A stretch of DNA of 64,000 nucleotides from positions 1 through 64,000 of the forward strand of contig NZ_NFZV01000021.1 of NCBI RefSeq assembly GCF_003399765.1, given 5' to 3'. The position numbers and the translations under genes were made by a program. Below the pieces are notes generated by a model. That model worked only from the letters and a program-made list of their open reading frames with translations, made no database searches and was not told where the DNA came from. This document shows positions 20,901 through 31,629 of this stretch, piece after piece. Position 1 is the first letter of the stretch. The number at the start of each line of letters is the position of its first letter. Source of the DNA: Alkalilimnicola ehrlichii (lineage in GTDB: Bacteria; Pseudomonadota; Gammaproteobacteria; Nitrococcales; AK92).

Positions 20901-23531
20901 TCACGCTCCGCTGTAGAAAGCTCGGCAATCGATGGCCGGGTTATTGCCGCCGCCGTTTTTCAGTTCATAAAGCGCATCGAGCGCTTGTCGGGGCGTCATG
21001 TCGTCCGGCTCCAGTTCGTCTAAGCACTCCAAAGCCGGATCGGTCGCGGGTTGCTCCAGGAAAAGCGATAGTTGATCGGCCGATTGGGTGCGGCTGTCTT
21101 CCTCCAGTTCCCGAAGCTTGCGCTTGGCCGCGCTAATAACAGATTCCGGCACCCCAGCGAGCGAGGCGACCTGCAATCCATAGCTTTGGTTGGCCGGCCC
21201 GGCTTTGAGCGCGTGCAGAAAGACAATACGATCGCCGTGCTCGACGGCATCGAGATGCACATTCGCAACCCCCGGCATCTGCTCCGGCAGACTGGTTAGC
21301 TCGAAGTAGTGGGTAGCGAATAAGGTATAGGCGCCAATGCGTTCGGCTAGGTGGGCGGCCGCGGCCCACGCTAACGATAAACCGTCGAACGTGCTGGTGC
21401 CGCGGCCGATTTCGTCCAGCAGGACTAAGCTGTCTCGTGTCGCATTATTAAGAATATTGGCCGTTTCCGTCATCTCGACCATGAACGTCGAGCGGCCGCC
21501 GGCAAGATCGTCCGAGGCCCCGATGCGAGTGAAAATCCGATCGACCGGGCCAAGCCGGGCATGCGCGGCGGGCACGTAACTACCGATATGCGCCAGCAGA
21601 GTAATCAGCGCGACTTGGCGCATGAACGTCGATTTACCGCCCATGTTAGGACCGGTAATAATTAGCATTCGCTGCTTACTGTCGAGCGACACGTCGTTGG
21701 GCACGAAGGGGGTGTCGAGAACTTGCTCGACGACGGGATGACGACCGCCTTCAATGATCACGCCCGGCTCGTTGCTGAGCTCAGGGCGGCTGTAGTTTAG
21801 GGTCTCGGCGCGCTCGGCGAGCGTGCAGAGCGTATCGAGTTCGGCGAGCCCTGCCGCGCAGGCTTGCAGCGGCGTCAAATAATGCCCCAAGCGTTCGAGG
21901 AGGTCCTCGTAGATGGCTTTCTCTCTCGCTAGCGCGCGTTCTCGGGCGCTTAGTACCTTATCCTCGAAGCCTTTCAGTTCAGGGGTTATATAGCGCTCGA
22001 CGCCTTTAAGGGTTTGGCGGCGAATGTAGTGTCCCGGCACTTTGTCCGATTGACTGCGGCTAAGCTCGATATAGTAGCCGTGGACCCGGTTGTAGCCGAC
22101 TTTGAGGTTGCCGATGCCGGTGGTTTCTTGTTCGCGGCGCTCCAGATCGAGCAGGAATTGGTCGGCGTTTCTGCTGAGATTGCGTAGCTCGTCGAGTTCG
22201 GCGTCGAAATCGTCCCGAATAACGCCGCCGTCGCGGATTAGCACGGGCGGATTGTCGATGACAGCGCTGGTGAGCAGTTCGAGCGTCTCAGGGTGCTCGG
22301 CGATGCCGTCGCGAAGCTCCTGTAACCGCGGTGCGTCGAGTGGCGCCAGTTGGGTTTGAATCTCCGGCAGCCGCGCCAGCGCGTCGCGGAGTGTGCTGAG
22401 GTCGCGTGGGCGCGCGGATTTCAAAGCGACTCGGCCGAGAATGCGTTCGATGTCGCCAAGCCCGTTCAGCGATGCGTGCAGGCCTTCGTGAGCGTGAGTC
22501 TCCAGTAACAGCGCGATGGCGCCGTGGCGTTTGGCGAGGACGCTATGGTCTCTTAAGGGGCGGTTGAGCCACCGCCGCAATAAGCGACTCCCCATCGCGC
22601 TCACGGTCCGGTCAAGCACCGCGGCCACCGTATGGTCCTGGCTGCCGCCGAGGTTGTACTCCAGTTCAAGATTACGGCGACTGGCGGCGTCGATAATGAT
22701 GCCGTCCTCGCGCCGTTCGACCTGGATGCCTTGCAGATGCGGCAGGCTGTTGCGCTGAGTTTCTTCGACATATTGCAACAAACAACCGGCGGCGCGAATC
22801 GCTAACGGCATGTCGGCGCAGCCAAAGCCGCTTAAATCGCGGGTTCCGAATTGTTGGTTCAACAAGCGAAGGCAGGTGTCGTACTCAAAGTGCCATGGCG
22901 GACGCCGGCTAACGCCTGGAAAGTCCAGCAACGCCGCGGGCGTGTTGGCGTTGTCGTCGACAAGCAGTTCGGCCGGGCGCAAGCGTTCCAGCTCGGCCAA
23001 CAACGCGTCTCGATCCTCAACCTCCAGTACGCTGAATCGGCCGCTGGACACTTCCACTGCGGCAATGCCGAAACGCTCTTTGTCTTGCGCCACGGTGACC
23101 AGCAAATTGCTGCGGCGCTCTTCCAACAAGGCCTCTTCGGTCAAGGTGCCGGGAGTAACGATCCGTACGACCTGGCGTTCGACCGGGCCTTTGCTCGCGG
23201 CAGGATCGCCGATCTGCTCGCAAATGGCCACCGACTCGCCTTTGCGCACCAGTTTCGCAAGATAGGACTCGACGGCATGTACAGGCACGCCGGCCATGGG
23301 GATCGGCCGTCCGGCCGACTGGCCACGGGTGGTTAGGGTGATATCCAGCAGCTTAGCTGCGCGCGTTGCATCGTCGAAGAACAGCTCGTAAAAGTCTCCC
23401 ATTCGATAGAACAGGAGAATGTCCGGATGCTCCGCCTTGATGCGCAAAAACTGCTGCATCATGGGCGTGTGTCCCTTTAAATTCGCACTTTGCTGAATTT
23501 CCTGCTTGTTCGCTTGCTGCATAGTTGTCAT
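20901..23531 (-). CDS. mutS: DNA mismatch repair protein MutS
   Basis: An 876-residue mismatch-recognition ATPase. The mismatch-wedging motif is Phe47-Tyr48-Glu49 in [13 protein letters not shown]. The Walker A motif is GPNMGGKST, and Walker B is in [16 protein letters not shown]. The frame is open to 23696, but residues before MTTMQQ do not belong to the family. I choose the ATG at 23531; the one at 23522 is equally possible, and neither has a strong ribosome site. The first 21 codons lie within a 338-bp segment repeated 8.2 kb away next to pncC. A 22-bp hairpin stands 26 bases upstream of the start, in the likely mRNA leader. Confidence 0.93.
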   Translation of the reverse strand: MTTMQQANKQEIQQSANLKGHTPMMQQFLRIKAEHPDILLFYRMGDFYELFFDDATRAAKLLDITLTTRGQSAGRPIPMAGVPVHAVESYLAKLVRKGESVAICEQIGDPAASKGPVERQVVRIVTPGTLTEEALLEERRSNLLVTVAQDKERFGIAAVEVSSGRFSVLEVEDRDALLAELERLRPAELLVDDNANTPAALLDFPGVSRRPPWHFEYDTCLRLLNQQFGTRDLSGFGCADMPLAIRAAGCLLQYVEETQRNSLPHLQGIQVERREDGIIIDAASRRNLELEYNLGGSQDHTVAAVLDRTVSAMGSRLLRRWLNRPLRDHSVLAKRHGAIALLLETHAHEGLHASLNGLGDIERILGRVALKSARPRDLSTLRDALARLPEIQTQLAPLDAPRLQELRDGIAEHPETLELLTSAVIDNPPVLIRDGGVIRDDFDAELDELRNLSRNADQFLLDLERREQETTGIGNLKVGYNRVHGYYIELSRSQSDKVPGHYIRRQTLKGVERYITPELKGFEDKVLSARERALAREKAIYEDLLERLGHYLTPLQACAAGLAELDTLCTLAERAETLNYSRPELSNEPGVIIEGGRHPVVEQVLDTPFVPNDVSLDSKQRMLIITGPNMGGKSTFMRQVALITLLAHIGSYVPAAHARLGPVDRIFTRIGASDDLAGGRSTFMVEMTETANILNNATRDSLVLLDEIGRGTSTFDGLSLAWAAAAHLAERIGAYTLFATHYFELTSLPEQMPGVANVHLDAVEHGDRIVFLHALKAGPANQSYGLQVASLAGVPESVISAAKRKLRELEEDSRTQSADQLSLFLEQPATDPALECLDELEPDDMTPRQALDALYELKNGGGNNPAIDCRAFYSGA

Positions 23532-23806
23532 ATCGATTGGGGAGCGAATGGGTCTGGCGGAGGATGGCGAAGGGAGGAGTATTCCTCCCTTCGCCATCCT
23601 CCGCGAGGGGCACCTATTGTAGGCGTTGTCGCTCAGAATTTCCTGCTTTACGGTCGAATAGCCATACCCGAGCTTGCCGCTAGGCGGTTCGGCCACGGCA
23701 TTTCGCGTTCATATGCTCGGCCACCGCCTCGGGCCGGTTGCCGTTGGTATAGGCGAACGGTGCCGCAAGTACTTTACTGGATCGCCTGGATTTTTCCTGT
23801 TGTTGA
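23469..23806. repeat. Direct repeat, copy 1 (mutS 5' end plus intergenic DNA)
   Basis: This 338-bp segment recurs in the same orientation at 31630-31945 with about 10 percent differences. Copy 1 has about 20 extra bases near 23620-23640. It covers the first 21 codons of mutS, its leader, and the DNA that once separated mutS from pncC. The two copies bracket island A. Confidence 0.85.
23557..23604. repeat. Perfect 22-bp hairpin, copy 1
   Basis: Arms 23557-23578 and 23583-23604 pair perfectly around a GTAT loop. It lies 26 bases upstream of the chosen mutS start. The equivalent hairpin in copy 2 has changed four base pairs with both partners changing. Confidence 0.85.
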
Positions 23807-24276
23807 CGGGTTGCTCAAGCTCGGTTTCGTGACAGAGCCTTGGGACTGACCCTGGTCGAGTACGAGACCAGGAGCCAATGGGAATCGTTCGCAACAGTTG
23901 ATATGTGACTGTTGGTCAGTCATTATCTGTCGCACGCCATACATCTGGTTCTTTGTGGCTCGATGAACGGGTTTGACGCAGATATTAGGGACCGACATCC
24001 ACTCTGCCTTCAAGCAGGCGCAGACAGAGTACCGCCAGCGCCGGATGGCGCTCGACGCCGACCGTCCCAATTGCCGCTTTCCGCTGAGCTACCGCGAGCG
24101 CGCCATCATCATGACTGCCGCTGCCTGCTAACGGTGGTCAGCACAGGATGTCCGCTGGTATGGCTGCAAGAGGTTGTGGGCTCGGGCGATAATATGACCG
24201 GCCACCGGTCAGGAGGGGGCATGCTGTCTATTCTGTGGCGAAATATTTCTTCGAAAATATCAGAGGAGGCGAATGG
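23807..24276. other. Left end of island A, no intact gene
   Basis: No complete gene. One palindrome at 23906-23922 matches an operator found before the TonB receptor gene. Around 23990-24127 a short plus-strand frame (DIHSAFKQAQTEYRQRRMAL..., ending in a stop) reads like the tail of a coding region, but I do not recognise it. Confidence 0.4.
23906..23922. promoter_or_regulatory. Candidate TetR operator 1
   Basis: TGACTG-TTGGT-CAGTCA, an inverted repeat of 6-bp arms with a 5-bp spacer. The same arms and spacing recur at 24978-24994. The pair flank the TetR-family gene at 24277, which suggests autoregulation. Confidence 0.55.
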
Positions 24277-24933
24277 GTGACCCGTTCAGGCATCCAGTCC
24301 AAGAGAAGAGCATCGCCCGGTCGTCCCCGCACGAAGCCGGCGGAAGTGCGTGCCCAAGAGCTGATGGATGCTGGAGAAGGGCTCTTTCTGGAGCAGGGCA
24401 TCGTTGCCACCAGTATCGACGACATCGCGAAGGCAGCCAACGTCGCCAAGGGTACATTCTACCTTTACTTTCAATCCAAAGACGATCTCGTTGCGGCACT
24501 GTGCGAGCGTTACGTGGAGAATTTCCAGCAGCGCATCGAAGAGCAGGAGTTCCTGGCTGACGATGATGATTGGCTCGGTCGTATGGACCGGTGGATCGGG
24601 GCCGTCGTGTCCGTCTATCTGGATAGCATCGAGCTGCACGACATGCTATTCCACAGCGTTGTTCACCATCCGGAGCGCAGGGTCTCGGAAGGCGACGGAC
24701 TCATCGTGCGCGCTCTGGCGGTGCGGCTGAGCGAAGGCACCGAGGCGGGTGTCTGGCAGGTCGATGACCCCGAGATGACGGCTGTCTTGATCTATCATGC
24801 TTTCCACGGCGCACTCGATCACGCTACCTTGACCAAAGGCCGCAAGCCAAACCGGGAGACGCTGATCGAGCAGCTTCGCTTGTTTTTCCGACGGGTCGTT
24901 TCAGTTCCTCCAGACACTCACCGCACCGGCTGA
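24277..24933 (+). CDS. TetR-family transcriptional regulator
   Basis: A 218-residue TetR-type repressor. The N-terminal helix-turn-helix is the segment GIVATSIDDIAKAANVAKGTFYLYFQSKDDLV (about residues 41-72). The C-terminal ligand domain is helical and unassigned. The start is a GTG at 24277, with AGAGGAGG 7 bases upstream. An out-of-frame ATG at 24273 is a shadow. It is the first gene of island A, 33 bases before the TonB receptor. Matching palindromes on both sides make it the likely regulator of the whole unit. The ligand is unknown. Confidence 0.88.
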   Translation: MTRSGIQSKRRASPGRPRTKPAEVRAQELMDAGEGLFLEQGIVATSIDDIAKAANVAKGTFYLYFQSKDDLVAALCERYVENFQQRIEEQEFLADDDDWLGRMDRWIGAVVSVYLDSIELHDMLFHSVVHHPERRVSEGDGLIVRALAVRLSEGTEAGVWQVDDPEMTAVLIYHAFHGALDHATLTKGRKPNRETLIEQLRLFFRRVVSVPPDTHRTG

Positions 24934-24966
24934 ACGGATTTCAGTTTTCTTGAGGAGACTATCGGC

Positions 24967-27163
24967 ATGAAAGTTAATGACTGTCCGTCAGTCAATGTTA
25001 TGTTATATCGTTCTATTTGTGGCTATGTGTTGGTATTGTTACTCCTGAGCGCCGGGTCGTCGGCAAGAGGCGAAGCTATCACGTTGGAGAGCTCCGATGC
25101 AGGCCGTCGCGACGACTCCGCATACGTACTCGATGCCATCACAGTGACGGCCCGCCGGGTTCTTGAGCCGCTGCATCACGTGCCGGCGAGTGTGGCGGTC
25201 ATCGAGCCGGATGCGGACAAGAACGGCGCTATCGACGCGGCCACCGAGGCTGCAAGAAAAGCGCCCAATCTGGCACTGAGCGACACCGGGCCCGGCGCCG
25301 ATTCGGACTGATCCGCGGTATCGGACTCATGGGGCATCCGGTCAGCCCCTTTGACGGCACGGTCAGCTTTGCCTTGAACGGTCAGCCGCTCTCAGGCGAT
25401 GCGGGCTTCACCCAGTCTCTCGATATCGAGCGTATCGAAGTGCTGCGTGGACCGCAGAATATCCTCTTCGGCCGTAGCTCACAGGGTGGAACGATCAATA
25501 TCGTGCCGAACCTACCCGACTGGCAACGGGAGCGCCGGGTAGCCGCTCAGCTTGGCAGCGACGGCCAGTACCTGACCGACCTGATCGTTGGCGACGCGAT
25601 CACGGACGGGGTGGCGGCCCGCGCTGCGGTGCGCTTCGCCGGGGCAGATGGGTACATGGACAATGTCGGTACCGGAAACGAGCTGGGGCGGAATCGTCTG
25701 GGTGCGGCGCGCGGCAGTGTGACATTCGATCTGGGCTACTGGACGACACTGACGGCCACGGGCTATGTCGAGCGGGACCGTATGCGCGGGGCAACCTGGG
25801 TGCTCCGCGAAGGTCCCCACGAAAGCTGGCTGGACAAAGATCCGGACGCGACCCGCCGGCTGCGCATCGGCGGGCTTGAACTCAAGCATGCCTTCCGGGC
25901 GTTCGATCTCACCGCGTCGCTGGGTTTTCAGGACATCCGGCTGGAGCAGTCCACGCCCACCATCGACGCACATATTTATTCCCAGGTGCTGGGAGTGCCG
26001 GCGAGCGCGCTCGTGGGCCTGTCCTCGACCAATTGGGCGGAAACGAAACGCACGAGCGCGCCTGGTCCGGCGAAATCCGGCTGACTGCTCCCGAGGCGTC
26101 GGCATGGCGCTGGGCGACGGGCTTGAGTGCCTACACCTCCGAGGTGGACCGCTACGGCGTGCAGCGCAGCTCCTTGGCCGCCACCGGCAACGGCCTCCAT
26201 GACGGTAGCCTCGAGCTGACGACGTTTTCCGCATTCGGCGAAATCGGCATTCCGTTTACTGATCGTTTCACCTTCACACCGGGGCTTCGCATCGGCCGCG
26301 ACAGGATCCGCTACGCCAACCGCTTCGATTCCCAGGGCGCTCCGGGCCTGGTGCCCGAGTTCGAGGAGCACGATACCTGGTCCGAAACCTGGATCACCGG
26401 CGGCGCGGGGGTCGATTATCGGCTGCTTGAAGACGTGCTGGTTTACGGCTCGGTCAAGCGCGGTCATTCCTCAGGCGGGTTCTCATCGGTCAATGAAAAT
26501 GCCGGCTTCGGGGTTCCGCTGCAACCCTACGAGGCCTCCACGTCCTGGACCTACGAACTCGGCACCAGAGCCGCGCTCATGGACGGTGCTGTCGCCGTTT
26601 CGGCGGCCGCCTTCTTCAATGATGTGCGAAAGGGCCACTTGCAGTCATACGATCTGCTGACCTACCACAGAGTCGTCGTGCCCATCGACTACGAAACCTA
26701 CGGCTTCGAGACCGATGCCCGCGCGCAGTTCGCCGATGGTTGGAGCTTGTTCAGTGGCCTCGGCTACACGCGGGCCGAGCTTAAGAATGTGCCGTCCGAC
26801 GAGCCGGCCGGCGCCCGCGACGGCAATCGCGTACCGGGCGTTCCGGAATGGACCGGAACCTTCGGGCTGGAGAACCGTTTTAACCCCCCGGCCTTCGGTG
26901 CCGGCGGCCAAATCGTATCCGCCATCGATCTTCAGTATGTCGGGTCGCGTGCGGCGGATATCCGCAACAGTTTCGATCTGAAGTCCTACACCACGATCAA
27001 CGCCCGGCTCGGCTGGCAACGGAATGACCTATCGATCTACGCCTATGGCCGCAACCTGCGCGACAAGCGGCCGGAAAAGGCGGGCACCGAGGTGGCCGGC
27101 GTCCAGGCGTTGTCGCTTGGCCGGGGAAGGACTGTGGGCGTCGGCCTTACAGCGCAATTCTGA
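24967..27163 (+). CDS. TonB-dependent outer-membrane receptor (two -1 shifts)
   Basis: About 732 residues when read across two shifts. A signal peptide (about 1-36) leads to a TonB-box-like DAITVTARR, a plug domain (IERIEVLRGPQNILFGRSSQGGTINIV) and a C-terminal beta-barrel ending in QF. It resembles the siderophore-receptor branch that includes the yersiniabactin receptor. The substrate is unknown. Shifts lie at 25302-25303 (one T missing, restores ADFGLIRGIG) and 26039-26040 (one G missing, restores NWAGNETHERAW). The ATG at 24967 has GAGGAG 9 bases upstream, yet a candidate TetR operator overlaps codons 4-10. An ATG at 25000 lies beyond the operator but lacks a ribosome site. Confidence 0.8.
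24978..24994. promoter_or_regulatory. Candidate TetR operator 2
   Basis: TGACTG-TCCGT-CAGTCA, with the same arms and spacing as 23906-23922. It overlaps the first codons of the called TonB receptor gene. Either the repressor acts as a roadblock there or the true start is downstream. Confidence 0.55.
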
Positions 27164-27185
27164 ACCTGAAAACAAACCGGGCTGA

Positions 27186-28073
27186 ATGATGAAACTTGTC
27201 ATCGAGAACCTTTCGAAAACCTATCCCAACGGCACACAGGCGCTAAAGCACATCAACCTGGAGATCGGCAAGGGCATGTTTGGCCTGCTCGGACAGAACG
27301 GTGCCGGCAAGTCCACCCTGATACGCACCATCGCCACCTTGCAGGACCCCGACAGCGGATCCATTCGTTTTGGCGACATCGATGTGCTGAAGCAGCCGAA
27401 CGAGCTGCGCAAAGTATTGGGCTATCTGCCGCAGGAATTCGGCGCCCACCCGGCGCTCACGGCGGAGGAGATGCTCGATCAGATCGCTGACCTGAAGGGT
27501 ATCGCCAACCGGGCCGTGCGCCGGGAAACCGTGGCCTACCTACTCGATAAGGTCAATCTGTACGAGGTCCGGAAAAAGCGGCTCGGCGGCTATTCCGGCG
27601 GCATGAAGCAGCGCCTTGGGATCGCCCAGGCCCTGCTTGGCGCCCCCCGGCTGATCGTTGTGGACGAACCGACCGCCGGGCTCGATCCGCTGGAAAGGAA
27701 CCGGTTCTACAATCTGCTGGCGGAGATCGGCGAACACGTCACCGTACTGCTGTCCACCCACATCGTGGATGACGTGAGGGCCTTGTGCAGCGAGATGGCC
27801 ATCATCGGCGACGGCAAACTGCTCGCCAAGGATACGCCGTCCGCGCTTGAGGATTGGCTCGCCGGGAAGTTGTGGGAGCGTGCCATCGACAAGGACGAGC
27901 TCGATCACTATCGTCGGCGCCACCACGTCATCTCGTACCATCTGCGCGCCGGGCGGATGTTTATCACGGTCTTCGCCCCGTCGCCGCCGGGCGCTGGTTT
28001 CGCACCAAAGACCGCCACCCTGCAGGATGTCTATTTCTGGATCACCACCCCGCGCGAGGAGGTGGCCGCGTGA
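27186..28073 (+). CDS. ABC transporter ATP-binding protein (ABC-2 type)
   Basis: A 295-residue ATPase subunit. Walker A is GQNGAGKST (about residues 36-44), the signature is YSGGMKQRL (about 137-145), Walker B is LIVVDEP, and the switch histidine is in LLSTHIVDD. The long C-terminal tail after about residue 215 is typical of ABC-2 exporter ATPases. The stop codon overlaps the GTG start of the permease fusion by two bases, so they are translationally coupled. It lies 22 bases behind the TonB receptor stop, indicating one operon. ATG at 27189 is an alternative start. Confidence 0.9.
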   Translation: MMKLVIENLSKTYPNGTQALKHINLEIGKGMFGLLGQNGAGKSTLIRTIATLQDPDSGSIRFGDIDVLKQPNELRKVLGYLPQEFGAHPALTAEEMLDQIADLKGIANRAVRRETVAYLLDKVNLYEVRKKRLGGYSGGMKQRLGIAQALLGAPRLIVVDEPTAGLDPLERNRFYNLLAEIGEHVTVLLSTHIVDDVRALCSEMAIIGDGKLLAKDTPSALEDWLAGKLWERAIDKDELDHYRRRHHVISYHLRAGRMFITVFAPSPPGAGFAPKTATLQDVYFWITTPREEVAA

Positions 28074-31000
28074 TCACCAGCATCTTCTCGCGCGAAGTCC
28101 TCTATCGCCTGCAGCGGCCGCTCACCTGGTTCGTGCTGCTGTTGATGATCTACCAGGGTATCGTCTATTCCACCGCCACCTACGACCGGATTATCAACGA
28201 AGGCGTCTGGCTCAACGCCGCCGCCGTCGCGCACATCAACCAGGCCGGCATCGGATTTCTGCTCTTCATCGTGATCGCGATCATCACGGGCTCGGCGCTG
28301 CACCGCGATCTGGAGCACAGAACCGCCGCGCTCCTCTACACCTGTCCGGTGAATGAGAAACGCTTCTTCCTGGAGCGGTTCGCGGCCGCATTCGCCATCA
28401 ACGTGCTCCTCGGCCTGGGCTATATCGCGGGCATGCTCCTGATGCCGTGGTTGCCCGGGTCATCGGGTGCGCCCGTTGGGCCGGCTCCGCTGGGCCAGAT
28501 GGCATGGAATTTCGCACTGTTCATGCTGCCGAACCTTTTCTTGCTAACCGCGCTGAGCTTGGCGCTAGTGGTGATCTTTCGCCAAGTCACGGCCAGTTAC
28601 ATCGGCATGGCGGTGCTGATGGTCCTGCTACTGCTCACCGAATTCGTGCGCGAGCATACCCCCTACCTCAATCTGGTGCTGTTGCTCGATCCGCTCGGAT
28701 ACGGCATCAGCATGGAGACGGTGATTGCCATGGGAGTGGCTGAAAAAACACCGCCTATTTCCCGCTGACACCCATTCTGATCTACAACCGCCTGCTATGG
28801 CTGTCCGTATCCTGCGCCTGTTTCCTGCTGGCTTGGCGTTACTTCAGCTTCAAGCGCTTCATTGCCGCCGATGCGGGCGGCGGGAGCCGGGTTACCGACC
28901 AGGCCGGCGATCGAAGCGAACCTGCCCGCCCTTCTGCGGTGGTGCTCAACTTCTCCGCCGGCACGCTGTTGGGGCGACTGCTGCGCCTGGCCTGGCGCGA
29001 CTTCGCCACGGTCACGCGGCCGGTCGGCTTCCGGGTCGTGGTTGCCGTGCTAGCCGTCCTGGCGCTCTTCTATCACGTGCTCTGGCAGGAAATCGACTTC
29101 CTCGGAATGGCCAAGCTGCCGCTCACCTATGAGATGGCGATCGCGCGGGAGCCCATGAGCGTATACCTCTTCGTGCTGTTCGCGATCTGGACGATCGAAA
29201 CCCTGTTCAAGGACCGCACGGTACGCATCTGGGAAGTCACCGAGAGCCTGCCGGTTCCCACCTGGGTCCTCTTCCTGTCGCGATTCATCGCGATGGCGGC
29301 CGTCAGCCTGGTTTTCGTCGGCGTGCTGCTCGCGGTCGGCCTGCTGGTCCAGCTCGGGCGCGGCTTCACCGATATCGACTGGGCGCTCTACCTGCACGAC
29401 CTGCTGCTCTACCGCCTGGGGTGGCTAACCTACCTGCACGTCATCGCGCTGGCCCTGTTCGTGGGAGCCGTGTTGAACAACCGCTACCTGGCACATGCCG
29501 TCACGATAGGCATCCTGCTGTTCGTCTTCATCGCACTGATCTCCGGCATGATCGAGGAGTACCGCTACCTGTACGCCTACGTGCCGGGCGTCGAAGAATA
29601 CTCCGAGATGAATGGCTACGGCATATTCGCGGTGTCGGGCTTCTGGTACGGGCTCATGTGGTCCTTCCTGGCGGCTGCGCTGATCCTGCTGGCGTTCGGG
29701 CTGTGGAACCGGGGTGCGCCCGGCCACTGGTCGCGAGGCTCCGCCTGCTGCCGGGCCGATTATCTTATGTCGGTATTGCCGGCGTGGTCGCAGCGTTCGC
29801 GGCCTTTGGCTATGCCTGGTCCCACGTCCATCACAACGTCTATGAGCTCGCGGACTACAAATCATCCTCCCAAAAGGACGACGAAGCGGCCGCCTACGAA
29901 ACCGCCTACCAATGGGTGCGATCGATACCGCAACCAGTCGCCACGCATATCGACCTTCGCCTGGATCTTTACCCGGACGAGCGGCGGGTCGACATGGCCG
30001 TGGAGCTGCTGCTCGAAAATGACAGCGACGCCCCCGTCGAGACCTTGCATTTTGAATATCCCGAGTTCGCCAGCCTGGAGATCCTGGAAGCGCGGCGGGA
30101 CGGGGCAGGGGGCCAGGTCGCCTTGACTCCCGTCTCCCGCGACGCGCGTTTCCGGCACGCGGTGTACCGGTTATCAACGCCGCTGCCGCCCGGAGAGCGG
30201 CTCCGCCTGCGCGCGCGCGGCCGGCTACAGTATCTGGGCTTCACGCAGGACGAGGAAGACCCGCAGGCCAAGATCACCTTCAACGGCAGCTTCCTGGGTA
30301 CAGAGCTGCTGCCCCGACTCGGCTACGACAACGGCCGGGAACTGGTCGAAAACCGAGAGCGGATCGCGCGAGGACTGCCCAGGCTTGCGTCCCGCAAAGC
30401 GCCGCAGGACGATCCCGTCCATCGCCGGCGTTCGGTCTTCTCCGGGCTTTCGCCGCGGGCAACGGCCGACATCACCGTGAGCACGCCGGCATCCCAGACT
30501 GCATTCGGACCCGGTGCGCTCATCGCGCGTCGGGTCCAAGGAGACCGCGCCATCTCCAGCTTCAGGCTTACCGAGGCGGCGCCGCTCAACTGGCATATTG
30601 GCAGTGCCGCCTATGAGGTGGCGGCGTTCAGCATCGGCCGGCCGGAACGCCCCGTGGCGCTGGAGGTTCTTCATCACCCCGGCCATGCCTGGAACCTCGA
30701 TCACATCCGTGCCGCCGCCGATGCGGCGCTCGCCCATATCGAAAGCGAACTGGGCCCCTATCCCTACCAGCAACTGCGCATCGCGCAGATTCCGTTCTAC
30801 GCCGAGACCAGCCACGCCTATCCGAACGTGATCGCGATTCCGGAGAACCACGGCTGGTTTGCCGCCGTCCGCGAGCCCGCCGGCGCAGCCTACGTGTACT
30901 ACATCGTCGCACGGGCGTTGGCCGCACAAGTGCTGGCCCATCATCTGGACATCGCCGATGTGCAGGGTGCGGGACTGTTCACCCGCACGCTTCCCGAACA

Positions 31001-31376
31001 CTACGCACTGGAACTGGTGCGCAAGCGCTTCGGCGATGCCGTGCATGCCGACGCGCTCACCGCAAAGGCGGACGACTACCGGCGCGGCCGGGGGCGCGAA
31101 CCCAATACCGAACCCGCGCTGCTGTACAGCGACGGGGCGGACTACGTGGAGGCGGACAAGGGGCCCATCGTGTTCGCATATCTGGATGAACGTGCGGGGC
31201 AGGGGGCTCTCGGCCGCGCGCTGGCGAGCTTCGTCGCGCGCTTTGCGGGTACTGGTGTCCTGATTGACAGCACCGATCTGCTGGAACACCTGGAACGGGA
31301 ACTGCCCGCCGATCTGCGCCAGGAGATGAGGGAACAGTTTCTCCGCACCGACCATGCGGGATTACCGGGCTTCTGA
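28070..31376 (+). CDS. ABC-2 permease/M1 aminopeptidase-like fusion (two -1 shifts)
   Basis: A single polypeptide of about 1102 residues when read across two shifts. The first half is hydrophobic, two ABC-2-like blocks with about twelve membrane helices. The last 500 residues resemble an M1-family metallopeptidase outside the membrane. Fusions of this kind are known next to ABC-2 ATPases. The position of the zinc motif HExxH has become YIVARALAAQV, and the downstream glutamate region reads FTRTLPEHYALEL, so the peptidase part probably has no activity. Shifts: A6 at 28743-28748 and a G pair at 29737-29738. The GTG start at 28070 overlaps the ATPase stop. It is the last gene of the island operon. 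Confidence 0.8.
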
Positions 31377-31394
31377 GAATCCGGCGCAGAAAAT

Positions 31395-31626
31395 GCGAGC
31401 GACATCACCTACGAACGTACTCGCGGCGGTTGGCTGTATCTGACCGCCGTGATGGAGTGCTTCTTTCTAACCCTAACTACGCAAACCACGAAAAGCCGTA
31501 CGCGATGTTGCCGACTACATTGTAGGGTCCTACAACAGCGTGCGTCTGCACTCAAAACTGGGCTACCTGCCGCCTGAAGCGTACGAGCGGGCAACCTGTC
31601 CGAAATTAGCTGACCATTACAACGGG
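31395..31626 (+). mobile_element. IS3-family transposase relic
   Basis: Two pieces of an OrfB-type integrase-core transposase are visible. The first is SDITYERTRGGWLYLTAV at about 31398-31454. The second is DYIVGSYNSVRLHSKLGYLPPEAYER at about 31513-31590, which contains the family C-terminal signature. The DNA between them is deleted and out of frame. The right edge (TGTCCGAAATTAGCTGACCA region) looks like an IS3 terminus and abuts repeat copy 2. Confidence 0.75.
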
Positions 31627-31629
31627 TGC

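Noticed and set aside
23532-23696. Longer N-terminus for MutS (55 extra residues)
   Set aside because: The extension reads through the 22-bp hairpin, is absent from the MutS family and recurs in repeat copy 2 beside a broken mutS start.
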